This document shows, one piece after another, positions 50,556 to 59,314 of a stretch of 64,000 nt of DNA (positions are counted from its first letter, which is position 1; each line of letters opens with the position of its first letter). Position numbers and translations under genes: made by a program. This DNA comes from Mucilaginibacter dorajii (GTDB lineage Bacteria; Bacteroidota; Bacteroidia; Sphingobacteriales; Sphingobacteriaceae). The stretch is taken from the NCBI RefSeq assembly GCF_024808255.1, contig NZ_JANTYS010000009.1, forward strand, positions 116,815-180,814. Direction: 5' to 3'. The notes beneath the pieces are model-generated. The model was not told the DNA's origin, searched no databases, and saw nothing but the letters and a program-made list of their open reading frames with translations.

Positions 50556-53500
50556 TTAAAACTGAACATTTACGCCAAGGGTGAATTTTTTTGGGGTGGG
50601 ATAAGTGGCCCCATCATAAATACCAAAAGGATTAACCTGCTCGGCATCGGGCACTGTAGCCTTTTGAAAGGTGTGCACATTCTCCAACACTGCAAAAAAG
50701 CGACACCCGGTTATTTTAAGAGCATCCAGGTAGCGCTTGGGCAGCCTGTACCCAAGGGATATATTGGTTATTTTAAAATAAGCGCCGTTTTCATTGTACT
50801 CGGTAGAGAATGGCGAAAACTGGTAGAAGTACGAGCCGTTAGGGTTTAAAGCCGGGAATTTAGCCCGGTAGCCTGCCGGATCTTTAGCTGCCGCAGCCGG
50901 GTCCCAGAAACCTACATTAGATAAGTTTGGAATACCCGAATTGGTAAAATTATAAACGCCACTTGCCCAGTTTGAAAACTGGTTGGCCTGCAGGCTGTTA
51001 ATAATATCCCGTTTTAAGGTAAACGTTGTACCAATACCTAAGGACCAATTGCCATATACAAAGTTGTTATTAAAGCCGCCGGTGATAGCCGGGTTAGGAT
51101 CGGCCGTAGGCAGCAAATCGCCCTGGGCATTGCCCTTATCCTCATCGGTCCATACGTCGTAATCGCCATTTACATCCTTCCATTTAGGATAGCCCGGCTT
51201 AACCGGGTAATAACCTTTAAAATAGGTTAAGGGTTGCCCTGTATAAGGATTTACCGGCACCTGCGATGCAGAGTTATAAATTCCCTGGTAAATCATCTGG
51301 TTAAGGATATACAGCGGTTTCCCCACCTGGAAAATGTAATTAATACCCGCGCCGCTGTTAGGATCAACATAGGTAGCGTAAATGGTACGGTTGCCGTTTG
51401 GCAGGCTCAGGATCTTATTGCGGTTATAGGAAAAGTTTAAATTGGTGTTCCATTGAAATTTACTGGACGATGGCAGGTTATGCGTATCTATATTTACCTC
51501 AAAACCCCTGTTGCCTACCGATAAGCCTGAGTTAGAAGTTTGCTGGGTATAACCTGTGTAAAAAGCCAGCGGGAAGGTATAATATTTATTATCCTGAACC
51601 TTGTTATAATAATCGACCGTTACATTAAGCCGACCATTGAACAGGCCAGCATCAACACCAATATCCAGTTGTTTGGTTGGCTCCCAGGTGAGGTTTTTAT
51701 CGGTAACACCACTACCGGTATTATAATTTGGCGTGCCCATAGCAACACCGTTATAAAAGCCTTGTGTTAAATTATAGCTGTTGTAAGGCGCGTAAAAAGA
51801 TGAAGGCTGATCGCCGTTAACACCATAACTGCCGCGTATTTTCAACAGGCTTACCCAGTTTACCTTTTTCATAAAAGCCTCTTCAGATAAAATATACCCC
51901 ACGCTCACCGAAGGAAAATAACCCCATTTATGATTAGCGCCAAAACGCGATGAAGCATCGGCACGCATGGTGGCATCAAGCAGGTATTTCTCCTTAAAAT
52001 CGTAATGTACCTGTGTGGCATATGATAACAACGATGATGCCTGGTAATCTGTTGATGCGGTTAAGCTTGATTGCGGCGCCCCCTGTACCACCTTGATATA
52101 ATCGTTGGGGATGTTATCGCCATATATGTTGGTGCTGTTTACCACATCGCGCTGAAAGTTTTGTAATACCAACACGTTGATGTTGTGATCATTCCCTATT
52201 TTTTTACCGTAGGATAATACGTTATTTACGTTAAGTGATACATAATCGCTGGTATAATCATATGATGTGGACACGCCCTGGGCCGATAAGGTAGATGGCG
52301 AGCTGAATTGATTTTCGTTTTTGTTGGTACTGCCCGATCCTTCTGTTTTAAACAACAAGCCCGGCAATATCTGGTAATGAAGGCCGATAAACCCGGTAAA
52401 AAGATCGTTCCTATCCAGGTTACGTAATTGGGTATACTGGCCGCGATAACGGGCAATATCATCGGCATTAACGTAATAAAATGAACTGGGCTGGTTAAAG
52501 CCCGATAAGGGATTGGTGGTATGCGGGTCGTTCCCTAAACCAGGATCCCTATCCACCCTCGCGATACTGATATTTACTTCGGTACTCAATTTAGGGCTTA
52601 TCTGGTAGCTGATGTTGGAGCGAAATGCATATCGTTGAAAACCTGTGCCGTAAATAACCCCGTCTTCTTTATAATTGTTAAGACTGAAGCGGTAATTGAT
52701 AGCTTCGGTAGCGCCGGCGATAGACAGATCAACGTTGCGCAAATATGCTTTGCGGTAAAACAAGTTTTGCCAGTTGGTGGCATTGTTAAACGATGGATTT
52801 AAACTATCGGTTAACATTTGCGGCAATGAGTATAAGGCCGATGAGCCACCCTGCTGGGTTAAAAAATTAAGCTTCTGATTCCGCTCAAAAGAACCGGTAG
52901 CCGTTTCCTGTAAGCTTGGCTGTGCCGATACCCCGCCGTATATATTCAGCGTTACCTGGGGCTTACCTACTTTGGCTCTTTTGGTTCTTATGGTTACAAC
53001 ACCGTTTGCACCGCGCGATCCCCATATAGCAGTTGCGGCAGCATCCTTAGCTACCTGTATGCTTTCAATATCGTTAATGTTGATCCCTGCCAGCACGTCG
53101 GTTTGTGTATTATCGTAGCTACCCAGGTCGGTAATACTTGTAGGCACACCGTCAATGATAAACAAAGGCGTGCTTATCGCATTAGCCTCTGACAGGCTTG
53201 TAGACAGCGCCGAATTACCGCGTACAGCAAATGTATTGCGCACACCGGGGGCTCCGCTAAAGTTCTGGATGTTAACACCACTAACGCGCCCCTGCAGTGC
53301 AGTAGCAAAGCTTGGTGCCGGCAAATTCTCTATCTCTTTGCCCGATACCACAGTAATGGCCGCCGTAGTTAGCTTTTGTTTTACATCATGGTAACCTACC
53401 ACTACCACATCATTCAACGAGTTTTGTGAAGGCTGAAGCGCAACGTTGAGTTCGTTTTTACCAGCCACATTTACCTCCCTGGTTTGGTACCCAATAAATG

Positions 53501-53723
53501 AAAAGCGCAGTACGGCATCGGCTGGCACCGAGATTTTATACCTTCCATCTGGATCGGTACTTACCCCGCCTTTGCCGCTTTTTACAAGCACCGAAACGCC
53601 GGGCAACACCTTGCCATCATCGGCACCTTTAACCACGCCCGTTACCATAACCTGCGCACCGGCCGCTCCATAGAAGAGTAAAAGCAAGCAAACAATAAAG
53701 ATTTTTTTGTACTTGTTCATCAT
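50556..53723 (-). CDS. SusC/RagA family TonB-linked outer membrane protein
   Basis: 1055 aa. Signal peptide (IFIVCLLLLFYGAAGAQ), a CarboxypepD_reg-like domain (GVVKGADDGKVLPGVSVLVK, residues ~28-105), a TonB box region with LNDVVVVGYHDVKQK, a plug (about 115-235, AIWGSRGANGVVTIRTKRAK) and a 22-strand barrel ending LGVNVQF. No FecR-interacting N-terminal domain, so control is not by an anti-sigma cascade. Imports large ligands with SusD. Head of the operon. Confidence 0.97.
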   Translation of the reverse strand: MMNKYKKIFIVCLLLLFYGAAGAQVMVTGVVKGADDGKVLPGVSVLVKSGKGGVSTDPDGRYKISVPADAVLRFSFIGYQTREVNVAGKNELNVALQPSQNSLNDVVVVGYHDVKQKLTTAAITVVSGKEIENLPAPSFATALQGRVSGVNIQNFSGAPGVRNTFAVRGNSALSTSLSEANAISTPLFIIDGVPTSITDLGSYDNTQTDVLAGININDIESIQVAKDAAATAIWGSRGANGVVTIRTKRAKVGKPQVTLNIYGGVSAQPSLQETATGSFERNQKLNFLTQQGGSSALYSLPQMLTDSLNPSFNNATNWQNLFYRKAYLRNVDLSIAGATEAINYRFSLNNYKEDGVIYGTGFQRYAFRSNISYQISPKLSTEVNISIARVDRDPGLGNDPHTTNPLSGFNQPSSFYYVNADDIARYRGQYTQLRNLDRNDLFTGFIGLHYQILPGLLFKTEGSGSTNKNENQFSSPSTLSAQGVSTSYDYTSDYVSLNVNNVLSYGKKIGNDHNINVLVLQNFQRDVVNSTNIYGDNIPNDYIKVVQGAPQSSLTASTDYQASSLLSYATQVHYDFKEKYLLDATMRADASSRFGANHKWGYFPSVSVGYILSEEAFMKKVNWVSLLKIRGSYGVNGDQPSSFYAPYNSYNLTQGFYNGVAMGTPNYNTGSGVTDKNLTWEPTKQLDIGVDAGLFNGRLNVTVDYYNKVQDNKYYTFPLAFYTGYTQQTSNSGLSVGNRGFEVNIDTHNLPSSSKFQWNTNLNFSYNRNKILSLPNGNRTIYATYVDPNSGAGINYIFQVGKPLYILNQMIYQGIYNSASQVPVNPYTGQPLTYFKGYYPVKPGYPKWKDVNGDYDVWTDEDKGNAQGDLLPTADPNPAITGGFNNNFVYGNWSLGIGTTFTLKRDIINSLQANQFSNWASGVYNFTNSGIPNLSNVGFWDPAAAAKDPAGYRAKFPALNPNGSYFYQFSPFSTEYNENGAYFKITNISLGYRLPKRYLDALKITGCRFFAVLENVHTFQKATVPDAEQVNPFGIYDGATYPTPKKFTLGVNVQF

Positions 53724-53880
53724 AGTGTATTGGGTTTAAATAAAAAATTCGAGTGCTACTTTGTATTGTATTGCCGGTTTAGGAATGCGTTATAGTACTA
53801 CGGCCCTACAAAAACAGAACGTACATTTTGGATGGCGATCAATGCCTGATTTTCAAGCAAGTAACCTATCGGCTCCAAAA

Positions 53881-53936
53881 CAAACGTATCGAATATTTTT
53901 TCCGGCAACCGAATTAAATACCACACAAACGTTTGT
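53881..53936 (-). promoter_or_regulatory. Predicted susC promoter with CG-centred operator
   Basis: TACGTTTG on the minus strand (53881-53888) fits the -7 box; GTTG (53906-53909) may be the -33 box at 17 bases. Just upstream lies ACAAACGTTTGT (53925-53936), a palindrome with central CG as LacI-family proteins prefer. The leader would be about 150 bases. The rest of 53724-54627 holds no gene. Confidence 0.5.
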
Positions 53937-54246
53937 TTGCCCAATTTTATAGTGAATCTTTTGAAGGTGGCATATAAGGTGATCGGTTACCAAAATCCCG
54001 ATAAGCAATAAGGGATTGCTACTTTTAATAGTACAATTGCAACGAGATAACGTGCATTTGTAAAACACCAAACAACATTTTATGCGATGATGGGTTGATA
54101 AAGCATCTTATTATGAGCGGTTTGCAAAAAGGCTTGCAATTACGGTTTTCTTTGGGGAGATTTCAGTCTCATTACATGAAAAATTTCGCTATATAACATT
54201 TTTAACGAATAGTTAATCGGCAAAAAATTGCCTTGTTTGCTAAAAT

Positions 54247-54261
54247 CAAACGTTTGTGTGG
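54247..54261 (-). promoter_or_regulatory. Second copy of the CG-centred operator motif
   Basis: CAAACGTTTGTGTGG is the reverse complement of CCACACAAACGTTTG at 53921-53935, so a 15-base motif occurs twice in opposite orientation 310 bases apart. A weaker GCAAACGTTC occurs near 54496. Confidence 0.5.
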
Positions 54262-54608
54262 CTTTTTATCGGATGAACAATTATAGACCCCAGAAGGAAC
54301 CTTAAATTACCACCCTATTGTACTATCAAAACCTGCTTCTGTAATAAAAAACGACAATTTAATAGAAATTAAAGTACAAAAGGTAAAACCAACCCCACCG
54401 TCTGACATCAACTTCATAAAAATTCCATATTGAACCTTAACCTGTTTTGAATTGAATGCGTTTCGACTCGCCCACAATATTTACAGATATACGTTGCAAA
54501 CGTTCATCTAAAATATTTATTTAAATATTGATCCTGATGTTTTCTCAAACCCACCTACCCTGTCCAAACAAAAAATTCAAACTTTTCTATACAACTTACT
54601 GTGTATAT

Positions 54609-54621
54609 GCTATATTAGCAT
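54609..54621. promoter_or_regulatory. TGCTATATTAGCA inverted repeat
   Basis: TGCTA and TAGCA arms around TAT, ending 7 bases before the ATG at 54628; could bind a regulator. Confidence 0.35.
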
Positions 54622-54627
54622 AGCACC

Positions 54628-55116
54628 ATGGAAACCAGGCCTATTTCAAAGTCGCAGCAGCAGCAGCTTGCAGATATTACGCCATCAAAGGATAGCGTTT
54701 TAAAATACTACCCATGCCAGGTAGAATTAAAAGACGGCACCGTGCTTGATAATGTTTACATTGTTGATTACGACAGCTATATAAGCGGCTACGGCATAGC
54801 GCCGGCCGATGATCAGCTGGTATTTATAGAAGATGTTATGGTAATACATGACAGCCCCAACCGGCTCCCGGCCAAGCTGGCTAACAAGCTTTACAATGCC
54901 GGCGAATCGGGCATGGGGTATTGTGTTTTCAGGTTGTTGTATGATACCGGCGATACCCTTGATGTGCTCACGGGCAATGCTGTTGATTTTGTACCATCGC
55001 CCGAAGATCTCTCGGTACATCATATTGTTGATGTGCTGCCCCACGAAGGCTCGCGACAGGATTATGCCGAAGGTTTAAGCTATAGCTGGTGTCTTTATAA
55101 AGGCATTGAAAAATAA
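54628..55116 (+). CDS. Hypothetical protein, 162 aa
   Basis: Soluble protein with no signal peptide. Segments: KYYPCQVELKDGTVLDNVYI, VDYDSYISGYGIAPADDQLV, VIHDSPNRLPAKLANKLYNA, GMGYCVFRLLYDTGDTL. The beta-rich start (CQVELKDGTxxDNVYIVDxDxY) suggests an SH3-like or small barrel fold. No family recognised. Transcribed divergently from the Sus locus and alone. Confidence 0.7.
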   Translation: METRPISKSQQQQLADITPSKDSVLKYYPCQVELKDGTVLDNVYIVDYDSYISGYGIAPADDQLVFIEDVMVIHDSPNRLPAKLANKLYNAGESGMGYCVFRLLYDTGDTLDVLTGNAVDFVPSPEDLSVHHIVDVLPHEGSRQDYAEGLSYSWCLYKGIEK

Positions 55117-55169
55117 ACAAAGGCCAAACCCAATCCGGATTTTGATTTCGGCACCATTTCCCGATATTG

Positions 55170-55340
55170 TTACAGGGTATGTTTCCCATACGGGTTACAA
55201 ACTTTACCTGCACGGGTGTAATGCCGCGGTGCATGTTTCTTTTGGGGCCGGCGTTTTACCGGGTGCCTAAGGGGTTGGGCAAGCAATTGCATTACGTATA
55301 ACATAGCTACCGCAAGCAGCACAATTTGCTTTAACTTCAT
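55170..55340 (-). CDS. Small secreted basic protein
   Basis: 56 aa. A clear signal peptide, MKLKQIVLLAVAMLYVMQLL then AQ, is followed by a strongly basic mature part: PLRHPVKRRPQKKHAPRHYT, RAGKVCNPYGKHTL. It starts two bases after the DUF3892 gene stop, so the pair is likely one transcript. Function unknown; a small exported basic peptide of ~34 residues. It is too short to be sure, but the signal and coupling favour a real gene. Confidence 0.5.
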   Translation of the reverse strand: MKLKQIVLLAVAMLYVMQLLAQPLRHPVKRRPQKKHAPRHYTRAGKVCNPYGKHTL

Positions 55341-55341
55341 T

Positions 55342-55620
55342 TTAGCATCTCGGCAGGTTTAGCAAATTATCTTTTTGAGCTTCGTCCGGTACCGTTTTAA
55401 TATAAGCTTTCCCATTTTGGCGCTCAACCTTAAGCAGTGCTATTTTGGGGCCGGCGTATACGTGAAATGCCCTATCATATGATTCAATGCGTTTTATCGC
55501 ATCCTCAACCGCAATGATCACTTTTGGCTGGTTTATTGATTCGTAATAGCCTATATGCGTGATCTGCTCGTGTGAACTATCCACATCGGGCTTTGCAATA
55601 CAAATTACCTCGAAACTCAT
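55342..55620 (-). CDS. DUF3892-like small protein
   Basis: 92 aa. FEVICIAKPDVDSSHEQITH, IGYYESINQPKVIIAVEDAI and KAYIKTVPDEAQKDNLLNLP match the DUF3892 layout (ITxIGY, then a ribbon, then YIxTxPDxxxxDNLLxLP). Function unknown. Upstream member of a two-gene unit with the small secreted protein. Confidence 0.75.
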   Translation of the reverse strand: MSFEVICIAKPDVDSSHEQITHIGYYESINQPKVIIAVEDAIKRIESYDRAFHVYAGPKIALLKVERQNGKAYIKTVPDEAQKDNLLNLPRC

Positions 55621-55980
55621 CAGATTTTTAATTGGTGTTAAATAGTGATAAAGTTATCATGCTATCTGTACGACGGCAATAGGTGTTTTAACGGTATTTG
55701 AAATACGTGTTTAACATTGTACCTCCAAGCTCCCGTTGCATTGTTTTGGTGCTGGCTGCCAAATATTTTCTCAAAACCAGCTCCGCTTTTTGTTCCGTCG
55801 ATAAAAAATGGCTCTTTATCGATAATTCTGTTATTTTAGCGCAACCAATTGTAAGTTAGCTTCGTAAATAAAACAAACCGATTGCTAAATTTTATTTATA
55901 ATAATTAATGTAATGCGCCGGGAAGCGCTATGATTTTTGTTTGACTTTTTTATTGACCCCCTTAACAATATTTTAAGCCG
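55621..55980. other. Gene-free stretch
   Basis: 360 bases with no coding frame that looks real, no repeat shared with other parts of the window and no clear hairpin; probably the promoter regions of the flanking small genes. Confidence 0.5.
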
Positions 55981-56079
55981 ATGATTTTTATTATAGCCGC
56001 CATTGTTTTCTTTGTAAGCTGCCTGCTGTGCCTGGCGGCTGTACGTTTACTACCCCGCAACAAGGATAACGAAGATTAA
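55981..56079 (+). CDS. Single-helix membrane microprotein
   Basis: 32 aa: MIFIIAAIVFFVSCLLCLAA, then VRLLPRNKDNED. One membrane helix and a short charged tail, the usual look of small membrane peptides. No Shine-Dalgarno-like sequence is obvious, which is normal in this phylum. Could be a chance frame. Confidence 0.4.
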   Translation: MIFIIAAIVFFVSCLLCLAAVRLLPRNKDNED

Positions 56080-56344
56080 TAGAAGGGCATGGCCTAATTT
56101 TTCAGATCGCTTTCCTGAAGTATAACCCCTGTTGATTAAAAACGTATGTAACCGTTATTGTGTTATATGGAAACACAGCATATTAATCATGCTGATAGTT
56201 ATGCCTATAAACTCATTAGAAAGTTTTTTTGATATACATTACCTGGTTGAAAGTAAAAATCACACTTCACGATATTAAAAAGACTAAAAGCCCAAGCCCA
56301 TTGCCCATCCGTCGATAAATCCCCGCTATTCATCGATACTCGTC

Positions 56345-56456
56345 TTTGTTTAATATGGGTTGTTGTAGGTTTACAGTGCAAATAGGAGCGCTTGCTCCAT
56401 TGTGATAAGGTTTAGATAAAAGCCTCTGAGCTGCGAGGGCGAAGAGGCTTTTTTTA
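56345..56456 (+). ncRNA. Candidate small RNA with promoter and terminator
   Basis: TTTG (56345-56348), 17 bases, TAGGTTTA (56366-56373, last base off consensus) would start a transcript near 56378. It would contain a hairpin GGAGC-GCTT-GCTCC (about 56387-56400) and end at the hairpin AAAAGCCTCT/AGAGGCTTTT (56418-56452) with a T run. No coding frame uses that terminator. About 80 nt long. Confidence 0.35.
56418..56455 (+). terminator. Terminator with no gene upstream
   Basis: Stem AAAAGCCTCT (56418-56427) with AGAGGCTTTT (56443-56452), loop of 15, then TTT. The nearest plus-strand gene ends 340 bases upstream. Confidence 0.7.
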
Positions 56457-56541
56457 TACAGCAGATTTTGGCCGCCGAAACCGAAGCCTCGAACTTACTT
56501 CAATCCAAAAACGACCAGAAAATATCAGTTTATTTAAAACA

Positions 56542-56772
56542 TTACATCCTAAACCGCAACGAAACAGACCTCCCTAAAGCCTGCGCTAATTCCGGGTCGA
56601 TCATTGGGCCTTCGCCCTGTTGAATCCATACCTGGCGTTCATCTTTTTGAAGGGTAATTGTTTCGCCATTCAATAAAATTTCAAGCTCGCTGGTAGCCTT
56701 ATTTATTGGCGATGTATTGATCTGATACACATGGTCGGTATCGTTATATGTAATTCTTAGTGGCAGTCCCAT
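56542..56772 (-). CDS. Small hypothetical protein
   Basis: 76 aa from the ATG at 56772 (MGLPLRITYNDTDHVYQINT); a start 12 codons further upstream (56808) is also possible. Rest: SELEILLNGETITLQKDERQ, VWIQQGEGPMIDPELAQALG, RSVSLRFRM. Beta-rich with a helix near the end; no known family. GGAGAG about 9 bases before the chosen start supports it weakly. Confidence 0.65.
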   Translation of the reverse strand: MGLPLRITYNDTDHVYQINTSPINKATSELEILLNGETITLQKDERQVWIQQGEGPMIDPELAQALGRSVSLRFRM

Positions 56773-56904
56773 CTGTGTCTTCTCTCCGGGTAAATATACA
56801 AATCCCATTTTCTAAAAAGACATAAACATGGGGCCTGGCGCTTTTTAATTAACTAAACAACTAATTTACAACACATTAAAAATGATTAAATCTGTCATGA
56901 CCGC

Positions 56905-57270
56905 TTAGGCCGCCAGTTGATGTTCTACTTTTTCTATCAGGTTATCTATATTAAAAGGCTTGTGCAACACGTCGTTTGGCGCCCCTTTTTGGCTTAAAGC
57001 ATCGTCAATATTATCGTTACCAGAGCAAATGATAACCGGCAGGTTTTGTGTATCCCGGTTAAGTTTTATGAGCATACAAATATCACGACCATCCATGCCG
57101 GGTAATAAAGCGTCAAGGATCAGCAAATCAGGGCGTACGGTTTTTATATCGTTAAATATATTGTCGCCACCGTTGAGCGCTATAACTTCGTAGCCACTAC
57201 CGGTAAGTATATAAGTCATTACCTCGGTCATCAGCTCGTTATCGTCAACTATTAAAATTCGTTTTGCCAT
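56905..57270 (-). CDS. Receiver-only response regulator
   Basis: 121 aa from the ATG at 57270 (MAKRILIVDDNELMTEVMTY). CheY-like: the acidic pair in VDDNEL, phosphoacceptor Asp in LLILDALLPGMDGRDI, Thr/Ser in VIICSGNDN, Lys in VLHKPFNIDNL. No output domain, so it works through protein contact, as a phosphate relay or sink. No kinase adjacent; the PAS protein lacking an ATPase (9.8-11.9 kb) and the TPR kinase are elsewhere in the window. Confidence 0.93.
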   Translation of the reverse strand: MAKRILIVDDNELMTEVMTYILTGSGYEVIALNGGDNIFNDIKTVRPDLLILDALLPGMDGRDICMLIKLNRDTQNLPVIICSGNDNIDDALSQKGAPNDVLHKPFNIDNLIEKVEHQLAA

Positions 57271-57436
57271 GATCTTTTCCATCCTTTCATATTAAGTAAT
57301 ACAAAGCGCATGCCATTGATTAACTTATAGTTAAGCACACCTAAGCCAATGCTAAAACATGTAGCAAATAGCATAATATTATACTATTTTAACTGCAATT
57401 GCTCTTGATTTTTAAAGAGTAATACCCGAGTTTTAG

Positions 57437-57444
57437 TACATTTG
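57437..57444 (+). promoter_or_regulatory. -7 box of the LacI-family gene
   Basis: TACATTTG fits TAnnTTTG, 31 bases before the start codon at 57475; no clear -33 box at about 19 bases. Confidence 0.4.
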
Positions 57445-57474
57445 AGACCGATAATAAAAGATAATCGGATCATA

Positions 57475-58494
57475 ATGGATAATGTTAACATTAAGAAACT
57501 GGCGAAGGAGCTCAATATATCAACTTCTACTATTTCGAGGGCGTTTAACGGCAGCCATGATATTAATAAGGATACCAAGGAACGAATCCTGGCTTTTGCC
57601 AAGCAGCATAACTTTTTGCCCAATCACTACGCCAGCAACCTACGGGATAAAAAAACGAAAACCCTGGCAGTAATTATCCCCGAAATTGCCAATGATTTTT
57701 TTTCCCAGGCTATAAATGGCATTGAAGAAGTTGCCCGCAAAAAAGGATTTTATATTTTGTTGTACCGCACAGATGATGTATTTGAAAAAGAAGTGTCATT
57801 TGTAAACTACCTTAATAACGGCAAAGTCGATGGTATTATCATGTCGGTATCGGGCGAGGCTAATGACCATAATTACCTGCGCCAGCTGGAGTCAAAGAAC
57901 GTGCCCGTAGTTTTTTTTGACCGCGTTTATGAGGATATTGATGCCGCCAAAGTAACCACCAATGACTATGAGAGTAGCTTTGACGCTACCGAGCATTTGT
58001 TAAAAACCGGCTGCAGGCGCATAGCCTACCTGGTGGTAAACAAAAGCATTTCTATTGGCCAGGTACGTATGCAGGGCTATATGGATGCCCTAAAAAAACA
58101 TAACGTCCCTTTTGATGATGAGTTGGTAATTGATTGCAGTAACGACGAGAAAGTAAACTACAAGATACTCACCAAAGTACTACAGGAAATAAAACCCGAC
58201 GGTATTTTTAGCTCGGTTGAACGTTTGGCCTTTGCCACTTATTATGTTTGTAATGACCTGGGGATCGAGATCCCGAAGAAACTGAAGATAATCAGCTTTT
58301 CGAGCCTGGGCATCGCGCCGCTTTTAAGCCCTGCCCTATCAACCATAACCCAACCAGCGTATGAAATGGGCATCAAGGCTGCCAACCTGCTGTTTGAGGC
58401 CCTGGAGCAAAAGGCCGCTCCTTCATCAAACCCCAAAAGACACGTGATATTAAAATCGAAGCTATTTATCAGGAAAAGTTCGGCGGGAGAGTAG
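57475..58494 (+). CDS. LacI-family transcriptional regulator
   Basis: 339 aa from the ATG at 57475 (MDNVNIKKLAKELNISTSTI), which puts the HTH at the N-terminus; an upstream in-frame extension of 11 codons adds nothing. HTH: LAKELNISTSTISRAFNGSH, hinge NHYASNLRDKKTKTLAVIIP, and a periplasmic-binding-like sugar domain (FSQAINGIEEVARKKGFYIL to TTITQPAYEMGIKAA-like STITQPAYEMGIKAANLLFE). Probable repressor or activator of a glycan locus; the CG-centred palindromes near 53.9 and 54.25 kb are candidate targets. Confidence 0.95.
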   Translation: MDNVNIKKLAKELNISTSTISRAFNGSHDINKDTKERILAFAKQHNFLPNHYASNLRDKKTKTLAVIIPEIANDFFSQAINGIEEVARKKGFYILLYRTDDVFEKEVSFVNYLNNGKVDGIIMSVSGEANDHNYLRQLESKNVPVVFFDRVYEDIDAAKVTTNDYESSFDATEHLLKTGCRRIAYLVVNKSISIGQVRMQGYMDALKKHNVPFDDELVIDCSNDEKVNYKILTKVLQEIKPDGIFSSVERLAFATYYVCNDLGIEIPKKLKIISFSSLGIAPLLSPALSTITQPAYEMGIKAANLLFEALEQKAAPSSNPKRHVILKSKLFIRKSSAGE

Positions 58495-58498
58495 TTTT

Positions 58499-58614
58499 AG
58501 TTCATGGATAATAGATCATGGTTCATAGCGGTAAAAACCGGCTACGCAAAAAAGGCGCTGAGATAACCCATCGCCTTCAAACTATAAAAGACCATGAACC
58601 ATGATCTATGAACT
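58499..58614. repeat. Imperfect inverted repeat between converging genes
   Basis: AGTTCAT...AGATCATGGTTCAT (58499-58526) mirrors ATGAACCATGATCTATGAACT (about 58594-58614), with a 7-base extra in the left arm; the interior has AAGGCG/CGCCTT arms. It lies between the LacI gene and the nitroreductase gene and may be a terminator or repeat remnant. Confidence 0.55.
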
Positions 58615-58620
58615 ATAAGC

Positions 58621-59250
58621 TTAAACATGTATAAACAACTCGCTTTTAGGGCGGCGTACTTTAATCATTTTGCTATAAACGTCGTCATCGGCACGGTGAC
58701 CAACGGCCGCTATCACAGAGGTTGTTAATCCTAATTCCTTTAACCCTAAAATTTCATCGAACCGGGCTGCGTCAAAGCCTTCCATTGGGGCTGCATCAAT
58801 GCCAAGCTCAGCTGCTTCTGATACCAATACGCCTAAGGCAATGTAGGTCTGCTTGTGCGACCATGCCAATTTTTGTTCGTCGGTGCGGCTGCTTAATGTG
58901 CCTAATACCATTTGCTCATAGCCTTCAAGGCTGGCGCGTTCAACACTACGGATTTGGGCAACAAGATCAATGAATTTTTTACCAAAGTCTTCGTCAAGCG
59001 CAGTCAATGATGCAAACACAAATAATGCAGACGAATCTGTAATCTGCGCCTGGTTGTAGCCGGCTTCGCGTAGTTTAATCCTGGTTTCGGAATCCTGTAC
59101 AACAATCACCTTAAATGATTGCAGACCTAATGATGATGGCGCTAATTGTACCGCATTTTCCAATGCTTCTAATTGTTCGGCACTTATTTTTTTTGTTGGG
59201 TCGAATTTTTTGATGGCGGCCCTTTTTTGTAATTTATCTACTAATGACAT
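58621..59250 (-). CDS. Nitroreductase family oxidoreductase (NfsB-like)
   Basis: 209 aa FMN enzyme. Signature segments: KRAAIKKFDPTKKISAEQLE, LAPSSLGLQSFKVIVVQDSE (FMN contact), AWSHKQTYIALGVLVSEAAE and ELGIDAAPMEGFDAARFDEI. Catalyses NAD(P)H-dependent reduction of nitro compounds or quinones. Single gene; converges on the LacI gene. Confidence 0.95.
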   Translation of the reverse strand: MSLVDKLQKRAAIKKFDPTKKISAEQLEALENAVQLAPSSLGLQSFKVIVVQDSETRIKLREAGYNQAQITDSSALFVFASLTALDEDFGKKFIDLVAQIRSVERASLEGYEQMVLGTLSSRTDEQKLAWSHKQTYIALGVLVSEAAELGIDAAPMEGFDAARFDEILGLKELGLTTSVIAAVGHRADDDVYSKMIKVRRPKSELFIHV

Positions 59251-59314
59251 ATTTTTTTAATTGCTCAAACAAAAATACATGTTTAAACATTTAATTTAGT
59301 CATCGTATGGTAAA

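Noticed and set aside
53761..53952. 63-residue frame in the region before susC
   Set aside because: It covers the predicted promoter and operator and has no protein-like pattern.
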